The notes: a model not told the origin generated them from the letters alone. A stretch of DNA of 35,095 nt from Candidatus Obscuribacterales bacterium (GCA_019747875.1 JAIEQI010000018.1:1-35095), one strand, 5' to 3'. Positions 1-8,757 are shown, numbered from the stretch's first letter. Program-made: numbers and translations.

Positions 1-36
1 CTCCATACAAGAGTGAATCGCTCTGAAGAATTCGAA

Positions 37-53
37 GCCGGCAAGATGCCGGC
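37..53. repeat. REP-like palindrome (GCCGGC stem)
   Basis: GCCGGC-AAGAT-GCCGGC hairpin followed by the flank GCTCCCGGGATCGAACCG. It is identical in plan to the five-unit array near 22 kb. A degenerate relative follows near 104-130. Positions 1-336 hold no gene that I can support, only these repeats. Confidence 0.8.
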
Positions 54-222
54 GCTCCCGGGATCGAACCGAACTTCCAAAATAGCGAATCGCTCTGAAG
101 AATTGGAAGCGCGCGAGATGCCAATGCGTTGGAATCGATAGAAAACAAACGGCGCTGTGAGGCTATGGGCGGAGAAGACGTCCGTGCTCCATACGAGAGT
201 GAATTGGTCTTTCGTATGGAGC

Positions 223-271
223 GCGGGCATCTTGCCCGCCCATAAGTATGGCTAGCGGACGTCTCGTCCGC
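223..271. repeat. Pair of REP-like palindromes
   Basis: Two hairpins lie back to back: GCGGGC-ATCTT-GCCCGC at 223-239 and GCGGAC-GTCTC-GTCCGC at 255-271. They are joined by the linker CCATAAGTATGG, itself partly palindromic. The same pairing of two stems around a CATA(C/AG)TTATGG-type linker recurs near 17.1, 22.3 and 31.0 kb. The pair sits just downstream of the stop of the minus-strand TPR gene. Confidence 0.8.
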
Positions 272-336
272 TCTTTCGGGCACTGGCAAAGAGTAGCCGT
301 CAAATCCATATTCTTCGTCCTGCACCATTTTCATAA

Positions 337-1791
337 TTAGCTCTTTTTGCCCGTAGTTTTTGAATTACTGGGCTGCAACTTCTTCGCTTCTGGTGCGCGA
401 AGCGCTTCTACGGTGGGCACTGGGATTTTCAATTTCTGTGCATACTCTGACCGATCACCGAAATTGACATAGTTTTTTGTATAAGTGTCAGTGCCCATCG
501 GCACCATTTGAATAGTGCCACTGGGACGCTTGAGTTGGCTGTTCATTTGGCCTGTTTGCGCAACCATGCCACCCAAGCGCTCCTTCGCACCGACCAGGAG
601 CGAATCAACATCGCGATAATACGTCTCCTCCATTTCTTTTATTCGTTTTTTACTGCGCTCAACAGCTTGATGAACGTCCTGCTCCAACGGTGTCAGCTGG
701 TTCTCATTGTCGGCGCGCGGAATCTTTGCCCCGCTTATGAATTGAGCCGCCGTAATCTGCGCCATTTTGGTGCTAGCATTGTTGCCGTAGTTATTTTTGA
801 TGTTTACGATGTCTTGAATGAGATGTTGTTTGACTTGATAAATTTGTTGATCAAAAACATCCTGCTTTGTTTCTATACCATTCTTCAGTTGGATAAAGAC
901 TTGCTTTGCCAGGCGCCTTGCGGAAGGCTGATAAGTATTCAATTCGCCGAAGGCATCGTTGATAGTCATAAACTTAGATGTGACATCAGGGGTGATATCA
1001 GTCGCGAACGGATCAAAGGGTTTGTCCGGTTTGAAATATGCCAGCAGCGACCCGAGGGCAGTTTTGGTATCATCCGCCTTCTCCCCTGGCATTCCAGGCA
1101 CGGCACGAATGTCGATTTTGTCAGGGCCCAGCGCTCTGTTCTCATATCTCAGTTCTTTTGTCTGCAGATCCTGAACCTTATTCTCAGCCTCGCGCTGCAA
1201 TTTTTCCAGCTCGGTGGCAAAGTTAGGAGTATTCCTAGCATTGAGGGATTGCATCTCGTTTTGCATGTGGTCCCAAACGTGATCAATGTTGATCTTTAAG
1301 GTCTGGCGTCGCCCCTTTATCACCTGCACGGCATCGTTGTATGCCTTGTCCAGGGCTCTGGCAGTCATGAGAGAATCGCGAGTTGCAGCTGCCTGTGCCG
1401 GATCAGGTGGCTTCTCCTTTTCAGAAGGCTCCTCGGGGGCAGCCTTTGGCATAGCCGAAAGCTGCTCCAACGCTGTCAAAGAAAATTTTCCGGCTTGGCT
1501 TGCTGGCGCCAGTCGAACGCAGGCAGAGAACATGTGAGCGGCCTGGTCATGCTGCTTCAAATGCAAATACGAATTGCCCAAATAGTAATAGATATTTGCA
1601 TCTTCAGGTCTTTGCTTAGCACGATAGCTCAAAAACTTGATCGCGGTGGCATAGTCGGCTTTATTATACGCGGCTATGCCTTGCGAACTTGCGGACGCCG
1701 GCGTTAACTCGACCAAGTCAGCCGCACGGACCGGACCCTGCAAAACCAGCAGAAGAAAACACAATGAAGCTAATATTTGGTTCCTGTACAT
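337..1791 (-). CDS. Secreted TPR-repeat protein
   Basis: Probably an exported scaffold or envelope protein of unknown role. I chose the ATG at 1791 because it is followed at once by a typical Sec signal peptide (MYRNQ, a hydrophobic run LASLCFLLLVLQG, cleavage near VRA-A). The frame stays open 12 codons further to an ATG at 1827. No convincing Shine-Dalgarno precedes either. Residues about 37-110 (short start) hold two or three TPR units, with a YYYLGNSYLHL-type helix. The remaining 350 residues are hydrophilic, rich in Lys, Gln and Glu, and predicted to be helical, with coiled-coil-like stretches and a proline- and lysine-rich tail. No catalytic motif is visible. It is separated by about 215 bases from the next gene on the same strand, so it is probably transcribed alone. 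The TPR call is firm; the function is unknown. Confidence 0.8.
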   Translation of the reverse strand: MYRNQILASLCFLLLVLQGPVRAADLVELTPASASSQGIAAYNKADYATAIKFLSYRAKQRPEDANIYYYLGNSYLHLKQHDQAAHMFSACVRLAPASQAGKFSLTALEQLSAMPKAAPEEPSEKEKPPDPAQAAATRDSLMTARALDKAYNDAVQVIKGRRQTLKINIDHVWDHMQNEMQSLNARNTPNFATELEKLQREAENKVQDLQTKELRYENRALGPDKIDIRAVPGMPGEKADDTKTALGSLLAYFKPDKPFDPFATDITPDVTSKFMTINDAFGELNTYQPSARRLAKQVFIQLKNGIETKQDVFDQQIYQVKQHLIQDIVNIKNNYGNNASTKMAQITAAQFISGAKIPRADNENQLTPLEQDVHQAVERSKKRIKEMEETYYRDVDSLLVGAKERLGGMVAQTGQMNSQLKRPSGTIQMVPMGTDTYTKNYVNFGDRSEYAQKLKIPVPTVEALRAPEAKKLQPSNSKTTGKKS

Positions 1792-2005
1792 GGGTCTCAG
1801 GATTGTGTCGCGGGCGGGACGGGGCACCCCACCCTACCTTACCCGCAAATGCTTGGGGCTAACCGCCTCCACCCTCGGGGGTGGTCCCGTCAAGGCCGGC
1901 GCGCCTGCCAGAATGTCGGCGAGAGGTAACCTGCTCAGCCCAGCAGGTAGCGATGTCTCTAACTGAATTCTTAACGAATCTCGACGTCGGAACGAAGATC
2001 CCAGA

Positions 2006-2650
2006 TTAATCCAGACGGCTCAGCTCTTTTATTTCCTTACCAGCAGGACTGACGACACAGAGTACGTTGTACGCACCATCGTCGTTATATTTATGCCGTG
2101 CCACAAGGAGATTACCCTTGTACTTGCCACTTTCGGCAAACTCCAATGAATTGCCGTCAATCACATAGCGCACAGCTCGGCTTTTGAGGTCAATCTCAAC
2201 GATTGCTCCAGACACTGCATAAGCAGCATTCAAAAAATAAATCTTGCTCGAGTCCGGAGAGAAAACTGCTGATTCTATTCCGCCAAAATAGATATCACCG
2301 ATCTGTTGCCCCGACTTGAACTTGCCGCCCTTCTTAAACAGGGGTTGTGCGCCGGCGGGATTCTTCTTTTCACCAAAGAAAATTACATCCGCCGGAACAT
2401 CGCCATTGCCAGCTGATACCGTGTCCTTACTTGTGCGAATGAAGACGAACTTGCTCCCATCCGGAGAATAGATAGGTTTACTGTCATTGGGATTCTTGGC
2501 AGCATTTGCCTTTGTAGAGGGCGCAGCATCACCGGCTATTGAAGGCACTGCGCAAAAATCGCAAGACAATGCCACCACAGCAATAAGCGAGAAAGAAACA
2601 ACACAAGACAGCCGACTCCATGAAGCGAAAATTTCTTCGAGCGACTTCAC
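2006..2650 (-). CDS. Secreted beta-propeller-like (PD40/TolB-type) protein
   Basis: Last gene of a three-gene operon. It starts with GTG at 2650, only 8 bases after the stop of the SGNH gene, and has a GAGG site 7 bases upstream. The N-terminus carries a hydrophobic segment (about residues 16-32, VSFSLIAVVALS) ending in SCDFCAVPSIAGDA, so export by Sec is likely. Lipidation at the first Cys is possible, but the lipobox is poor. Two PD40-like blades are visible: IYSPDGSKFVFIRTS and VFSPDSSKIYFLNAA. The motif SPDxSKxxF is typical of TolB/WD40-like propeller strands. At 214 residues it is too short for a full propeller, so it is a partial propeller or a small relative. A role in sensing or binding an acylated surface polymer is inferred from the operon only. 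Confidence 0.65.
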   Translation of the reverse strand: MKSLEEIFASWSRLSCVVSFSLIAVVALSCDFCAVPSIAGDAAPSTKANAAKNPNDSKPIYSPDGSKFVFIRTSKDTVSAGNGDVPADVIFFGEKKNPAGAQPLFKKGGKFKSGQQIGDIYFGGIESAVFSPDSSKIYFLNAAYAVSGAIVEIDLKSRAVRYVIDGNSLEFAESGKYKGNLLVARHKYNDDGAYNVLCVVSPAGKEIKELSRLD

Positions 2651-2658
2651 TTAAAACC

Positions 2659-3960
2659 TCACATTGCCTTATCGGTTAGCACTGCCTTATTCGCCACGGT
2701 CGATCGAGCAGAAAGGGCAGCCAGACTCCGCGAATCACCGCGCACAGCCAGAACAAACTGATCCAATAATTTCTTGCCACCGTCAGCATTCATGTGAACA
2801 CTGTCGTAAAAATCAGATTGAACGAACTGCACATTATTACTTGGATCGAAATATTCGACGCCCCACTTACTGGCAAGAGCCTTGACCCGCGCCTGGTATT
2901 TCTCATAAGCACCAACGGGCATCAAGGTGTGGTTCTGCTCTGATACAGGAACGTTCACCATGATCACACGAACATCATTTGCTTTTGCTTCGGCAAGCAA
3001 TTTCTCCAGAAAGCTCGATTGGATCTCAAACATTTTGGGATCGTTACGCCGATATCTCTTTCTGTACTCGGCAGTATTATCCAGGTAGGATGCCGCCTCG
3101 TGCGGTCCCACAATCATCATTCCTGGCTCGATTTCCCCGCGCAGATTCGATGGCGTATTGCGAGTAGGATCCATTTCAACTAAGCGACAAGGTCCAAACT
3201 CTTTTTTGAAGACGGGATCAAGAATGCTTTTCACTTGTTCGGAAAGCAAGGTCTGCATATCCATCTTCTTGCCATTAACGTAGACGAGCTTACCAAGCCA
3301 ATAATCGAAGCGTTGCCAGATCTGCGGCATAGCCAGATCAATAACATCGTCGATGTTTGCATATCTCTTCAGATAACGAAACGGCGGAGTAGCTCCAGGG
3401 CAAGTGACACCACTGTCAATAAAGTCGCGAAGAGTAAGTCCCAAGACAACTACAGATGGCTTATGCGCACCAGTCAACAAACCACGCATAACCATGAAAT
3501 TATCGGAAATCATCGATCCCGGTAAAGCGAAACTGAAGCACGAGAGATTCTGTTGTCCGATTGAATTGCCGAGCGCATCAGCAAAATAAGTAGATTGGTG
3601 GTCCAAAACATAATCCAAGTTCTTGTTCTTATGGACAGCTTCCACACGGGCGATCGGATGCATCAACACAGACGATCCACAAATAACTATATCTGATGGC
3701 TTCTGCTGAGAAAGAAACTCACGAGCAGCCCAATACGTCCAGGTATGAGCAGAGGGCAGCGCCTCCGGTTTCACTTTATTGAGAGGTTGCCAGAGCAACA
3801 ATACAAAGTTGAACGCAAAGAAGATAGCGACACCAACAAGCGTTGCATATTTGGTCCATGCCCACTTGGAATTGCCAGCGCTAGCTGCCAGTGCTGAACC
3901 ACTGCGCATGTCCTCTGCAGCACATTTATTCAGTTCATTATTAGTATCGTTCTTTGACAC
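2659..3960 (-). CDS. Membrane-anchored SGNH-hydrolase-like protein (MBOAT partner)
   Basis: Likely cell-surface acyl-transfer or esterase partner of the adjacent MBOAT protein, as AlgJ/AlgX, PatB and DltD are in other systems. It starts with GTG at 3960, with GAGG about 6-9 bases upstream and 11 bases after the MBOAT stop. One transmembrane segment (residues about 39-57) anchors a large exported domain. SGNH features are visible: a strand followed by CGSSV (nucleophile Ser 96 or 97, in place of GDS), a VVLGLTLRDF strand, and a C-terminal DSVH motif (Asp386, His389) that would supply the other two triad residues. At 433 residues it is longer than a bare SGNH domain; the middle (about 190-330) is unassigned. 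The substrate is unknown. Confidence 0.75.
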   Translation of the reverse strand: MSKNDTNNELNKCAAEDMRSGSALAASAGNSKWAWTKYATLVGVAIFFAFNFVLLLWQPLNKVKPEALPSAHTWTYWAAREFLSQQKPSDIVICGSSVLMHPIARVEAVHKNKNLDYVLDHQSTYFADALGNSIGQQNLSCFSFALPGSMISDNFMVMRGLLTGAHKPSVVVLGLTLRDFIDSGVTCPGATPPFRYLKRYANIDDVIDLAMPQIWQRFDYWLGKLVYVNGKKMDMQTLLSEQVKSILDPVFKKEFGPCRLVEMDPTRNTPSNLRGEIEPGMMIVGPHEAASYLDNTAEYRKRYRRNDPKMFEIQSSFLEKLLAEAKANDVRVIMVNVPVSEQNHTLMPVGAYEKYQARVKALASKWGVEYFDPSNNVQFVQSDFYDSVHMNADGGKKLLDQFVLAVRGDSRSLAALSARSTVANKAVLTDKAM

Positions 3961-3971
3961 CTGGTTCCTCG

Positions 3972-5429
3972 CTAGAACTGAAAGTAAATGAACTTAGGGG
4001 ATGTATCGGGAGTAAATATGATGAGCAAACCAATCAGAACAGCAATAGCTGCTGCGCGTAACGGCATTGGGATCGAAAGCCCACCACTATCTTTCTTGCT
4101 TTCAATCCAACCGGAAAGAATCTGTCCACCAGCGAGCAAAGCGAGAACGATTGGCAAGAGCATGTATATGATTGGATCCTGGATATTAACAATGGTCAGC
4201 GACGCCAGCTGACTGAAACTCATTGATGGTTCAAGGAAGAAGAGGCGTTGCATGATCGCGGAGCATTCCGCCATATTGGAAGCACGGAAAAAGACCCAAC
4301 CGATACAAACGACATGAAAGGTCAAAAGGATTGATGCCAGTTTGAAGAACTTTGTTTGACGAAGTTTATTCAGCGCACCAATTTTTTCGGCAAGCAGCGT
4401 AAACTCCTTGTGCAAAATAAGCATGATGCCCTGATAAGCGCCCCAGATCAAGAAATGCATCGAGGCTCCGTGCCAAAGCCCACCAAGCGCCATCGTCAAA
4501 AAGAGATTGCGATAGTTGAACCACTTCGAGCAGCGACTGCCTCCTAGCGGAATGTACAGGTAATCGCGAAGCCAGGTCGAAAGCGATATGTGCCAACGAT
4601 GCCAGAACTCCGCAATCGAGCTTGCTAAATACGGCAGGTTGAAGTTTGGTGGCACTTTGTACCCGAACAACAGTGCTGACCCGCGTGCAATGTCAGTGTA
4701 ACCGCTGAAGTCGAAATATATCTCGAAAGCGAAAGCGTACACAACCAGCCAGAGATCGAAGCCCGTCAAAAGATCTGGTCGCGCGAATCCACTGTTAACA
4801 ACGGCTGCAAGATTGTCCGCAAAAATCACCTTCTTGAACAATCCAAAAATGATCAGCCAGAGACCTTCATCAAAGTATTTCAGTTTGAAGCTACCGTGAT
4901 CGCTAAGCTGAGGAATGAAATCCTGATACCGCTTAATCGGACCAGCAATCTGCGTAGGAAAGAAACTTGCAAACAACGCAAAATCAATTGGTGACTTAAC
5001 TGGCTTGCCGCCTTTATAAACATCAACGACATAGTGAATGAACTCAAACACAAAGAACGAAATGCCTAACGGCAAAATTATCTCGAATGATGGATTCGGA
5101 ATTTTCTGCGCAAATGAAGCTAAACACTGATTCGCTGTATCTATCAGGAAGTAGGTGTATTTGAAGTAGGCAAGGAGAAGCAAGTTAGACGCCACAGCCA
5201 GCGTAAGCAGCAATTTCTTACGTTTTTCGTTGGAAGCAATCAGCAATCCAAACACGTAATTAAGTGCAGTCAGCCCAACAATCAGGAGTCCATAGATAGG
5301 CTTCCAGCTCATGTAAAAGACATAGCTAGCCAGAAGCAAAATGATTGTGCGGCAGCGTTTCGGGCAGACCCAAAAAAGGGTCACCACAATTGGAAGAAAA
5401 ATCAGATAGGCGAGGCTATTAAAAAGCAC
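3972..5429 (-). CDS. MBOAT-family membrane O-acyltransferase (AlgI/DltB-like)
   Basis: Integral membrane O-acyltransferase that would pass acyl groups across the membrane to a secreted polysaccharide or wall polymer. The full 485-residue length matches the AlgI group. The family signatures are present in order: N-terminal MLFNSLAYLIFLP, FFPTQIAGPIKRYQDF (about 156-171), YFDFSGYTDIARGSALLFG (about 238-256), EFWHRWHISLSTWLRDY (274-290) and GGLWHGASMHFLIWG (316-330). His320 corresponds to the conserved catalytic His. The start is GTG at 5429, fixed by the conserved N-terminus; an AAGGA lies upstream, but at long spacing. It is the first gene of the MBOAT-SGNH-propeller operon. About 270 bases without a gene separate it from the next upstream gene. 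Confidence 0.93.
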   Translation of the reverse strand: MLFNSLAYLIFLPIVVTLFWVCPKRCRTIILLLASYVFYMSWKPIYGLLIVGLTALNYVFGLLIASNEKRKKLLLTLAVASNLLLLAYFKYTYFLIDTANQCLASFAQKIPNPSFEIILPLGISFFVFEFIHYVVDVYKGGKPVKSPIDFALFASFFPTQIAGPIKRYQDFIPQLSDHGSFKLKYFDEGLWLIIFGLFKKVIFADNLAAVVNSGFARPDLLTGFDLWLVVYAFAFEIYFDFSGYTDIARGSALLFGYKVPPNFNLPYLASSIAEFWHRWHISLSTWLRDYLYIPLGGSRCSKWFNYRNLFLTMALGGLWHGASMHFLIWGAYQGIMLILHKEFTLLAEKIGALNKLRQTKFFKLASILLTFHVVCIGWVFFRASNMAECSAIMQRLFFLEPSMSFSQLASLTIVNIQDPIIYMLLPIVLALLAGGQILSGWIESKKDSGGLSIPMPLRAAAIAVLIGLLIIFTPDTSPKFIYFQF

Positions 5430-5701
5430 GTCTTCGCTTATTCATCCTTTATGCCATCTCGCGACGAAAAGTGAGATCTCTTGGATACAGTCAATAATCA
5501 TAAAGCCTGCAGGTTCAAGCTTCCTGAGTTGTAAGCAAGCATCAGTTTAAGAAAAACTTCTTTAGATTAAACAGCTTTGATGTGCTCGTAAACGACTATC
5601 AGAACATGCTTTTGCCGCTCTTATTATTCGACATTACAGTTTCAATTATGTTCATCTGCAGGCATTCGGATTCCAAATAGTAAGCGAGCAACAAATCTCA
5701 A

Positions 5702-5983
5702 TTACTCAGGCAACGAAATCTTGCCCAAATCTCGTTTTCCATGGAGCACCCGAACAATTGCCAACTCATGGTCTCGTTTCTTGAAATCAAAACGCTCTTC
5801 CAACTGTTCCAACGAGACTGTTCTACCTTCCTCCAAGTCACCCTCACCTTCATCTAGGGCCCGGCGAAGCCATTGCAACTTCATCTCTTCCACAAGACGT
5901 TCTTGTGCCTCGGGTTCCAAATGCTCGACCAATTTGAGCACTTGGTCAAAAGTGCTTTGTTCTTCAGGTTTACGCTGGGCCAT
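5702..5983 (-). CDS. Small antitoxin-like protein with a ParE-like C-terminal tail
   Basis: A 93-residue protein read as two pieces. Residues about 10-65 resemble addiction-module antitoxins: a helix with LEPEAQERLVEEMKLQWLRR, an acidic stretch, then EEGRTVSLEQLEERF, comparable to the GRxVxxEEV tail of such antitoxins. Residues about 72-93 contain ELAIVRVLHGKRDL, which closely recalls the C-terminal strand and helix of ParE/RelE toxins (xxxRVLHGxRD). No separate toxin gene is next to it. The simplest reading is an in-frame deletion that joined antitoxin and toxin tail, leaving a remnant or a free-standing regulator. The start ATG at 5983 has GAGG 9 bases upstream, and a plausible promoter precedes it. 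The family reading rests on motif memory, not on an alignment. Confidence 0.55.
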   Translation of the reverse strand: MAQRKPEEQSTFDQVLKLVEHLEPEAQERLVEEMKLQWLRRALDEGEGDLEEGRTVSLEQLEERFDFKKRDHELAIVRVLHGKRDLGKISLPE

Positions 5984-6007
5984 GGAGCAAGTCCTCTATT
6001 CCTTACA

Positions 6008-6036
6008 AGTATAAACGTTATTACATCTCCTGGAAA
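6008..6036 (-). promoter_or_regulatory. Candidate sigma70-type promoter for the antitoxin-like gene
   Basis: On the minus strand TTTCCA (6031-6036) and TATACT (6008-6013) are separated by 17 bases. This gives a leader of about 20 bases before the ATG at 5983, with GAGG inside it. It is read by eye; the -35 match is 4 of 6. Confidence 0.4.
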
Positions 6037-6087
6037 ATCCACTAATGAAATTGAGCTGTCCGTACCTACAAATCAGAATCCGTACCG

Positions 6088-6732
6088 TCACTTAGGAGGT
6101 CCATTGACACCATTGGCATTCCAGTGTTTAAGCCAATGTTCCAGTAGAGCGGTCAGGCTCGCTCGATAGACCGCATTTTCTACTGGACCAAGTTCTTCCA
6201 GACTCCGGCCCACGGCTAAATCATATGAAAATTCAGCAAAGCTACCAAGGTCAGATACATCTTCCCGGGAAAGGATTTCGAGATTTTCGTTATCACACCA
6301 ATCTCGAAAAACGACATCCAGCGTCATTTTGATGGTCCAATCGCGCATCACCCTAGTGATGCCTAGAGGCAGATAAGACATTACGGGACCGCTTACATCT
6401 TTAATATGCGAGGTCAGCAAAACCACTGTATCTTGTGGAATCCTGCCATAGGCTGAACGCACTCCGCTTGTGCGAGCTGCACGAGATAGACGTTGACCGG
6501 TGCGAAGCTGCGGGGCTCGACCAGCCTGAGTTGGATTGCTAGCTATCGACAACGGGCGTCGCGTCGTTGACCCCGTTAACTGTTTTCTCTGTATTGGTTG
6601 ATTTCTTGTATTAGTTGTCGAAAGCAAAACGCGCTTCGCACCGAAATACAAGATGGTGACACCAAATAGAGTGGCACCTAGCGTGAAGAAGATCTTCACT
6701 GCAAAGTCTGCGCTCTCATGTGGATTAGCCAT
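6088..6732 (-). CDS. Membrane-anchored protein of unknown family (paralog of the next gene upstream)
   Basis: I do not recognise this family. Residues about 10-32 form one transmembrane segment (FAVKIFFTLGATLFGVTILYFG), followed by an Arg/Thr/Ser-rich linker to about residue 95. Residues about 96-214 match the whole neighbouring 123-residue protein: both have GRIP, then a helix, FRDW followed by an N-rich turn, ED..DL.SF, and a final LLE.WL..WN ending in a Gly-Pro tail. The pair therefore arose by duplication, and this copy gained or kept a membrane anchor. The start ATG at 6732 lacks a strong ribosome site. It lies 76 bases after the stop of its paralog and may be co-transcribed with it. Confidence 0.65.
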   Translation of the reverse strand: MANPHESADFAVKIFFTLGATLFGVTILYFGAKRVLLSTTNTRNQPIQRKQLTGSTTRRPLSIASNPTQAGRAPQLRTGQRLSRAARTSGVRSAYGRIPQDTVVLLTSHIKDVSGPVMSYLPLGITRVMRDWTIKMTLDVVFRDWCDNENLEILSREDVSDLGSFAEFSYDLAVGRSLEELGPVENAVYRASLTALLEHWLKHWNANGVNGPPK

Positions 6733-6808
6733 TGATTAAGCCCGCTCGTTAATAAAACAAAAAAAGAAATAACGCTGCCGACCGTTAAGTCGAAAGTGAA
6801 TTACGGGG

Positions 6809-7180
6809 TTAAAGCGGTCCAGGTGGACCCGGATCATCCGGCTTGTTCCAATTCTCAAGCCAGTCCTCAAGCAATCCTTTCAACGTAGCCTCATAGATTG
6901 GGCGACCTTGTGCATGCATAGTCGTTCCAGCCAGAGCAGATGCCATCTGAACAAAACTTGCCAGATCAGCAAGATCCTCTTCCCGCATGCCCTCTGTGTT
7001 GTTATTTTCGTGCCAATCTCGGAATATGATTTCAAGAACTGCTTCCAGCGTGAAGCCTTTCAATTCCTCACCAGCCGTGTGCGGAAGTGCCGGCAAAACT
7101 TTGCTTTTAACATCGGCAACCGTTCGCTCAAATAATTCGATCGTCTGTGCAGGAATTCGTCCGAATTTCTTGTTATTCAT
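6809..7180 (-). CDS. Small soluble protein of unknown family (paralog of the downstream gene)
   Basis: A 123-residue, probably cytoplasmic and mostly helical protein. The ATG at 7180 has GAGGGA 6 bases upstream. Motifs shared with the next gene are FGRIPAQTIELFE (N-terminus), LEIIFRDWHENNNTE, REEDLADLASFVQ, and LLEDWLENWNKPDD with a Pro-Gly tail. No signal peptide, Cys pair or catalytic signature is visible. The regular Trp and acidic positions suggest a helical bundle. The leader region 7181-7306 is shared with the divergent epimerase gene. Confidence 0.65.
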   Translation of the reverse strand: MNNKKFGRIPAQTIELFERTVADVKSKVLPALPHTAGEELKGFTLEAVLEIIFRDWHENNNTEGMREEDLADLASFVQMASALAGTTMHAQGRPIYEATLKGLLEDWLENWNKPDDPGPPGPL

Positions 7181-7306
7181 TTGTCCCTCAAATGCGGGTC
7201 AGCAGCACGTAACTGTTGCTCCTTGAGTCAGAGATGCGTTAAGATTCGCCGGATCAGTATATCCTCATGAAAACAACAACGCTTAGAGTCTTCTTTTAGG
7301 GCGAAA

Positions 7307-8677
7307 ATGGGCAGGAAGTTCATTCGCAGAACAATCATAGACGCGCCAGCAGAACTCCTGTTTGCCTGGCACAAGAATCCCGCAGCCTTTGGACGCCTCG
7401 AACCGCCATTTCAAAAGGTTGAAGTTATCGAAAAACACGGCGGCATTGAGGACGGAGCCACCGTCACGATAGCCCTTCCATCTGGTCCTTTCAAAATAAT
7501 CTGGAAGCTAGCACACAAGGATTATCAGGAGGGTCGCCAATTCACCGATTATCAGATAAAAGGCCCCTTCAAATCCTGGACTCATACGCACAAATTCTTG
7601 CCTGCCGAAAACAATCAATCGATTCTGGAAGATTGCATAGAATATGAGTTGCCTTTCGGAGCATTGTCTGAAATATTCTTTGGTGGTTATTTTGAGGATC
7701 AGTTCGACCGACTATTCCGTTACCGCCATGCCGTAACAGCACATGATTTACAGTTGTTGAATCGAGATAAGGGACAGAATGAAATGCGTATTGCAATCAC
7801 GGGAGCAAGCGGACTAATTGGCAAGAGCCTCGTGAATTTACTATCCGGACAAGGTCATGAGGTCTTCAAACTCACTCGCCATAAAAGCAGCGATGCTCAT
7901 GAAATTCAGTGGGATCCCAATTCTGGAACATTAGATCCAAACGCGCTCGAAGGCATGGATGCGGTAGTTCACCTGGCAGGCGAGAGCGTTGGTCAAGTTT
8001 GGACGAAGGAAATCAAGCAACGAATTAGAGAAAGCCGAGAAAAGGGAACTACCCTGATAGCAAGGACCATCGCAAACTTGCAGAAGAAACCGGCAGTTTT
8101 CATCTGCGCCTCTGCCATTGGCTATTACGGAGATAGAGGCGACGAGCCGCTCAATGAGAGCAGCTCGGTTGGGCGAGGCTTTCTAGCAGAGGTCGTCAAA
8201 GACTGGGAAACCGCAACAACTGCGGCTTCGAGCGCTGGCATCCGAACGGTCAACATGCGATTTGGCGTTGTTCTGAGCCCGGAGGGCGGTGCTCTAAAGC
8301 AAATGCTTCCTCCATTTCAAATGGGCGCAGGCGGCAACTTAGGGCATGGGCGCCAATACTTTAGTTGGATATCGCTTACTGATGCGGTTAATGCAATTCG
8401 ATTCGCGATTGAAACGCCATCACTGCAGGGTCCAGTTAATGTAGTTTCGCCAAACCCAGTCACCAATGCTGAATTTACAAGAGCACTTGGAAAAGTATTG
8501 AGCCGTCCAACAATATTTCCAGTACCAGCCATGGCTGCTCGAATGATTTTTGGAGAAATGGCAGACGAAATGCTCTTGGGAGGCGCCAGAATATTTCCAC
8601 AAAAGCTGCAACAAGCCGGGTATCCCTATCAATTTCCGACAATAGAGGCAGCCCTTCGTCACGAGCTCGGCAAATAG
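7307..8677 (+). CDS. SRPBCC domain fused to TIGR01777-type NAD(P)-dependent epimerase
   Basis: Two-domain protein. Residues 1 to about 150 form an SRPBCC/START-like ligand-binding fold (FIRRTIIDAPAELLFAWH at the start, a central FKSWTHTHKF strand and an amphipathic C-terminal helix). Residues 160-456 form an SDR epimerase of the YfcH/SulA-like TIGR01777 family: ITGASGLIGKSL (Rossmann glycine motif), VVHLAGESV, SAIGYYGDRG (YYG active-site region) and WISLTDAV. The ATG at 7307 has AGGG about 6 bases upstream. A second in-frame ATG at 7784, just before the epimerase domain, is preceded by AAGGGA, so the epimerase might also be made alone. The substrate is unknown for the family as a whole. It lies between divergent and tandem genes and is probably transcribed alone. 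Confidence 0.88.
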   Translation: MGRKFIRRTIIDAPAELLFAWHKNPAAFGRLEPPFQKVEVIEKHGGIEDGATVTIALPSGPFKIIWKLAHKDYQEGRQFTDYQIKGPFKSWTHTHKFLPAENNQSILEDCIEYELPFGALSEIFFGGYFEDQFDRLFRYRHAVTAHDLQLLNRDKGQNEMRIAITGASGLIGKSLVNLLSGQGHEVFKLTRHKSSDAHEIQWDPNSGTLDPNALEGMDAVVHLAGESVGQVWTKEIKQRIRESREKGTTLIARTIANLQKKPAVFICASAIGYYGDRGDEPLNESSSVGRGFLAEVVKDWETATTAASSAGIRTVNMRFGVVLSPEGGALKQMLPPFQMGAGGNLGHGRQYFSWISLTDAVNAIRFAIETPSLQGPVNVVSPNPVTNAEFTRALGKVLSRPTIFPVPAMAARMIFGEMADEMLLGGARIFPQKLQQAGYPYQFPTIEAALRHELGK

Positions 8678-8757
8678 GCGCTCCACGGTCTTTTAGTTCC
8701 CTCATAATTCATCACAACTTCCTCATAAATTGCGCATAGACTCAGTGCGTTGAAGAA

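Noticed and set aside
508..1299. 263-residue plus-strand ORF
   Set aside because: Antisense to the TPR gene, whose signal peptide and repeats are clear; its own sequence has no domain features.
1868..1883. CCACCC / GGGTGG hairpin as a terminator
   Set aside because: No T-run follows on either strand.
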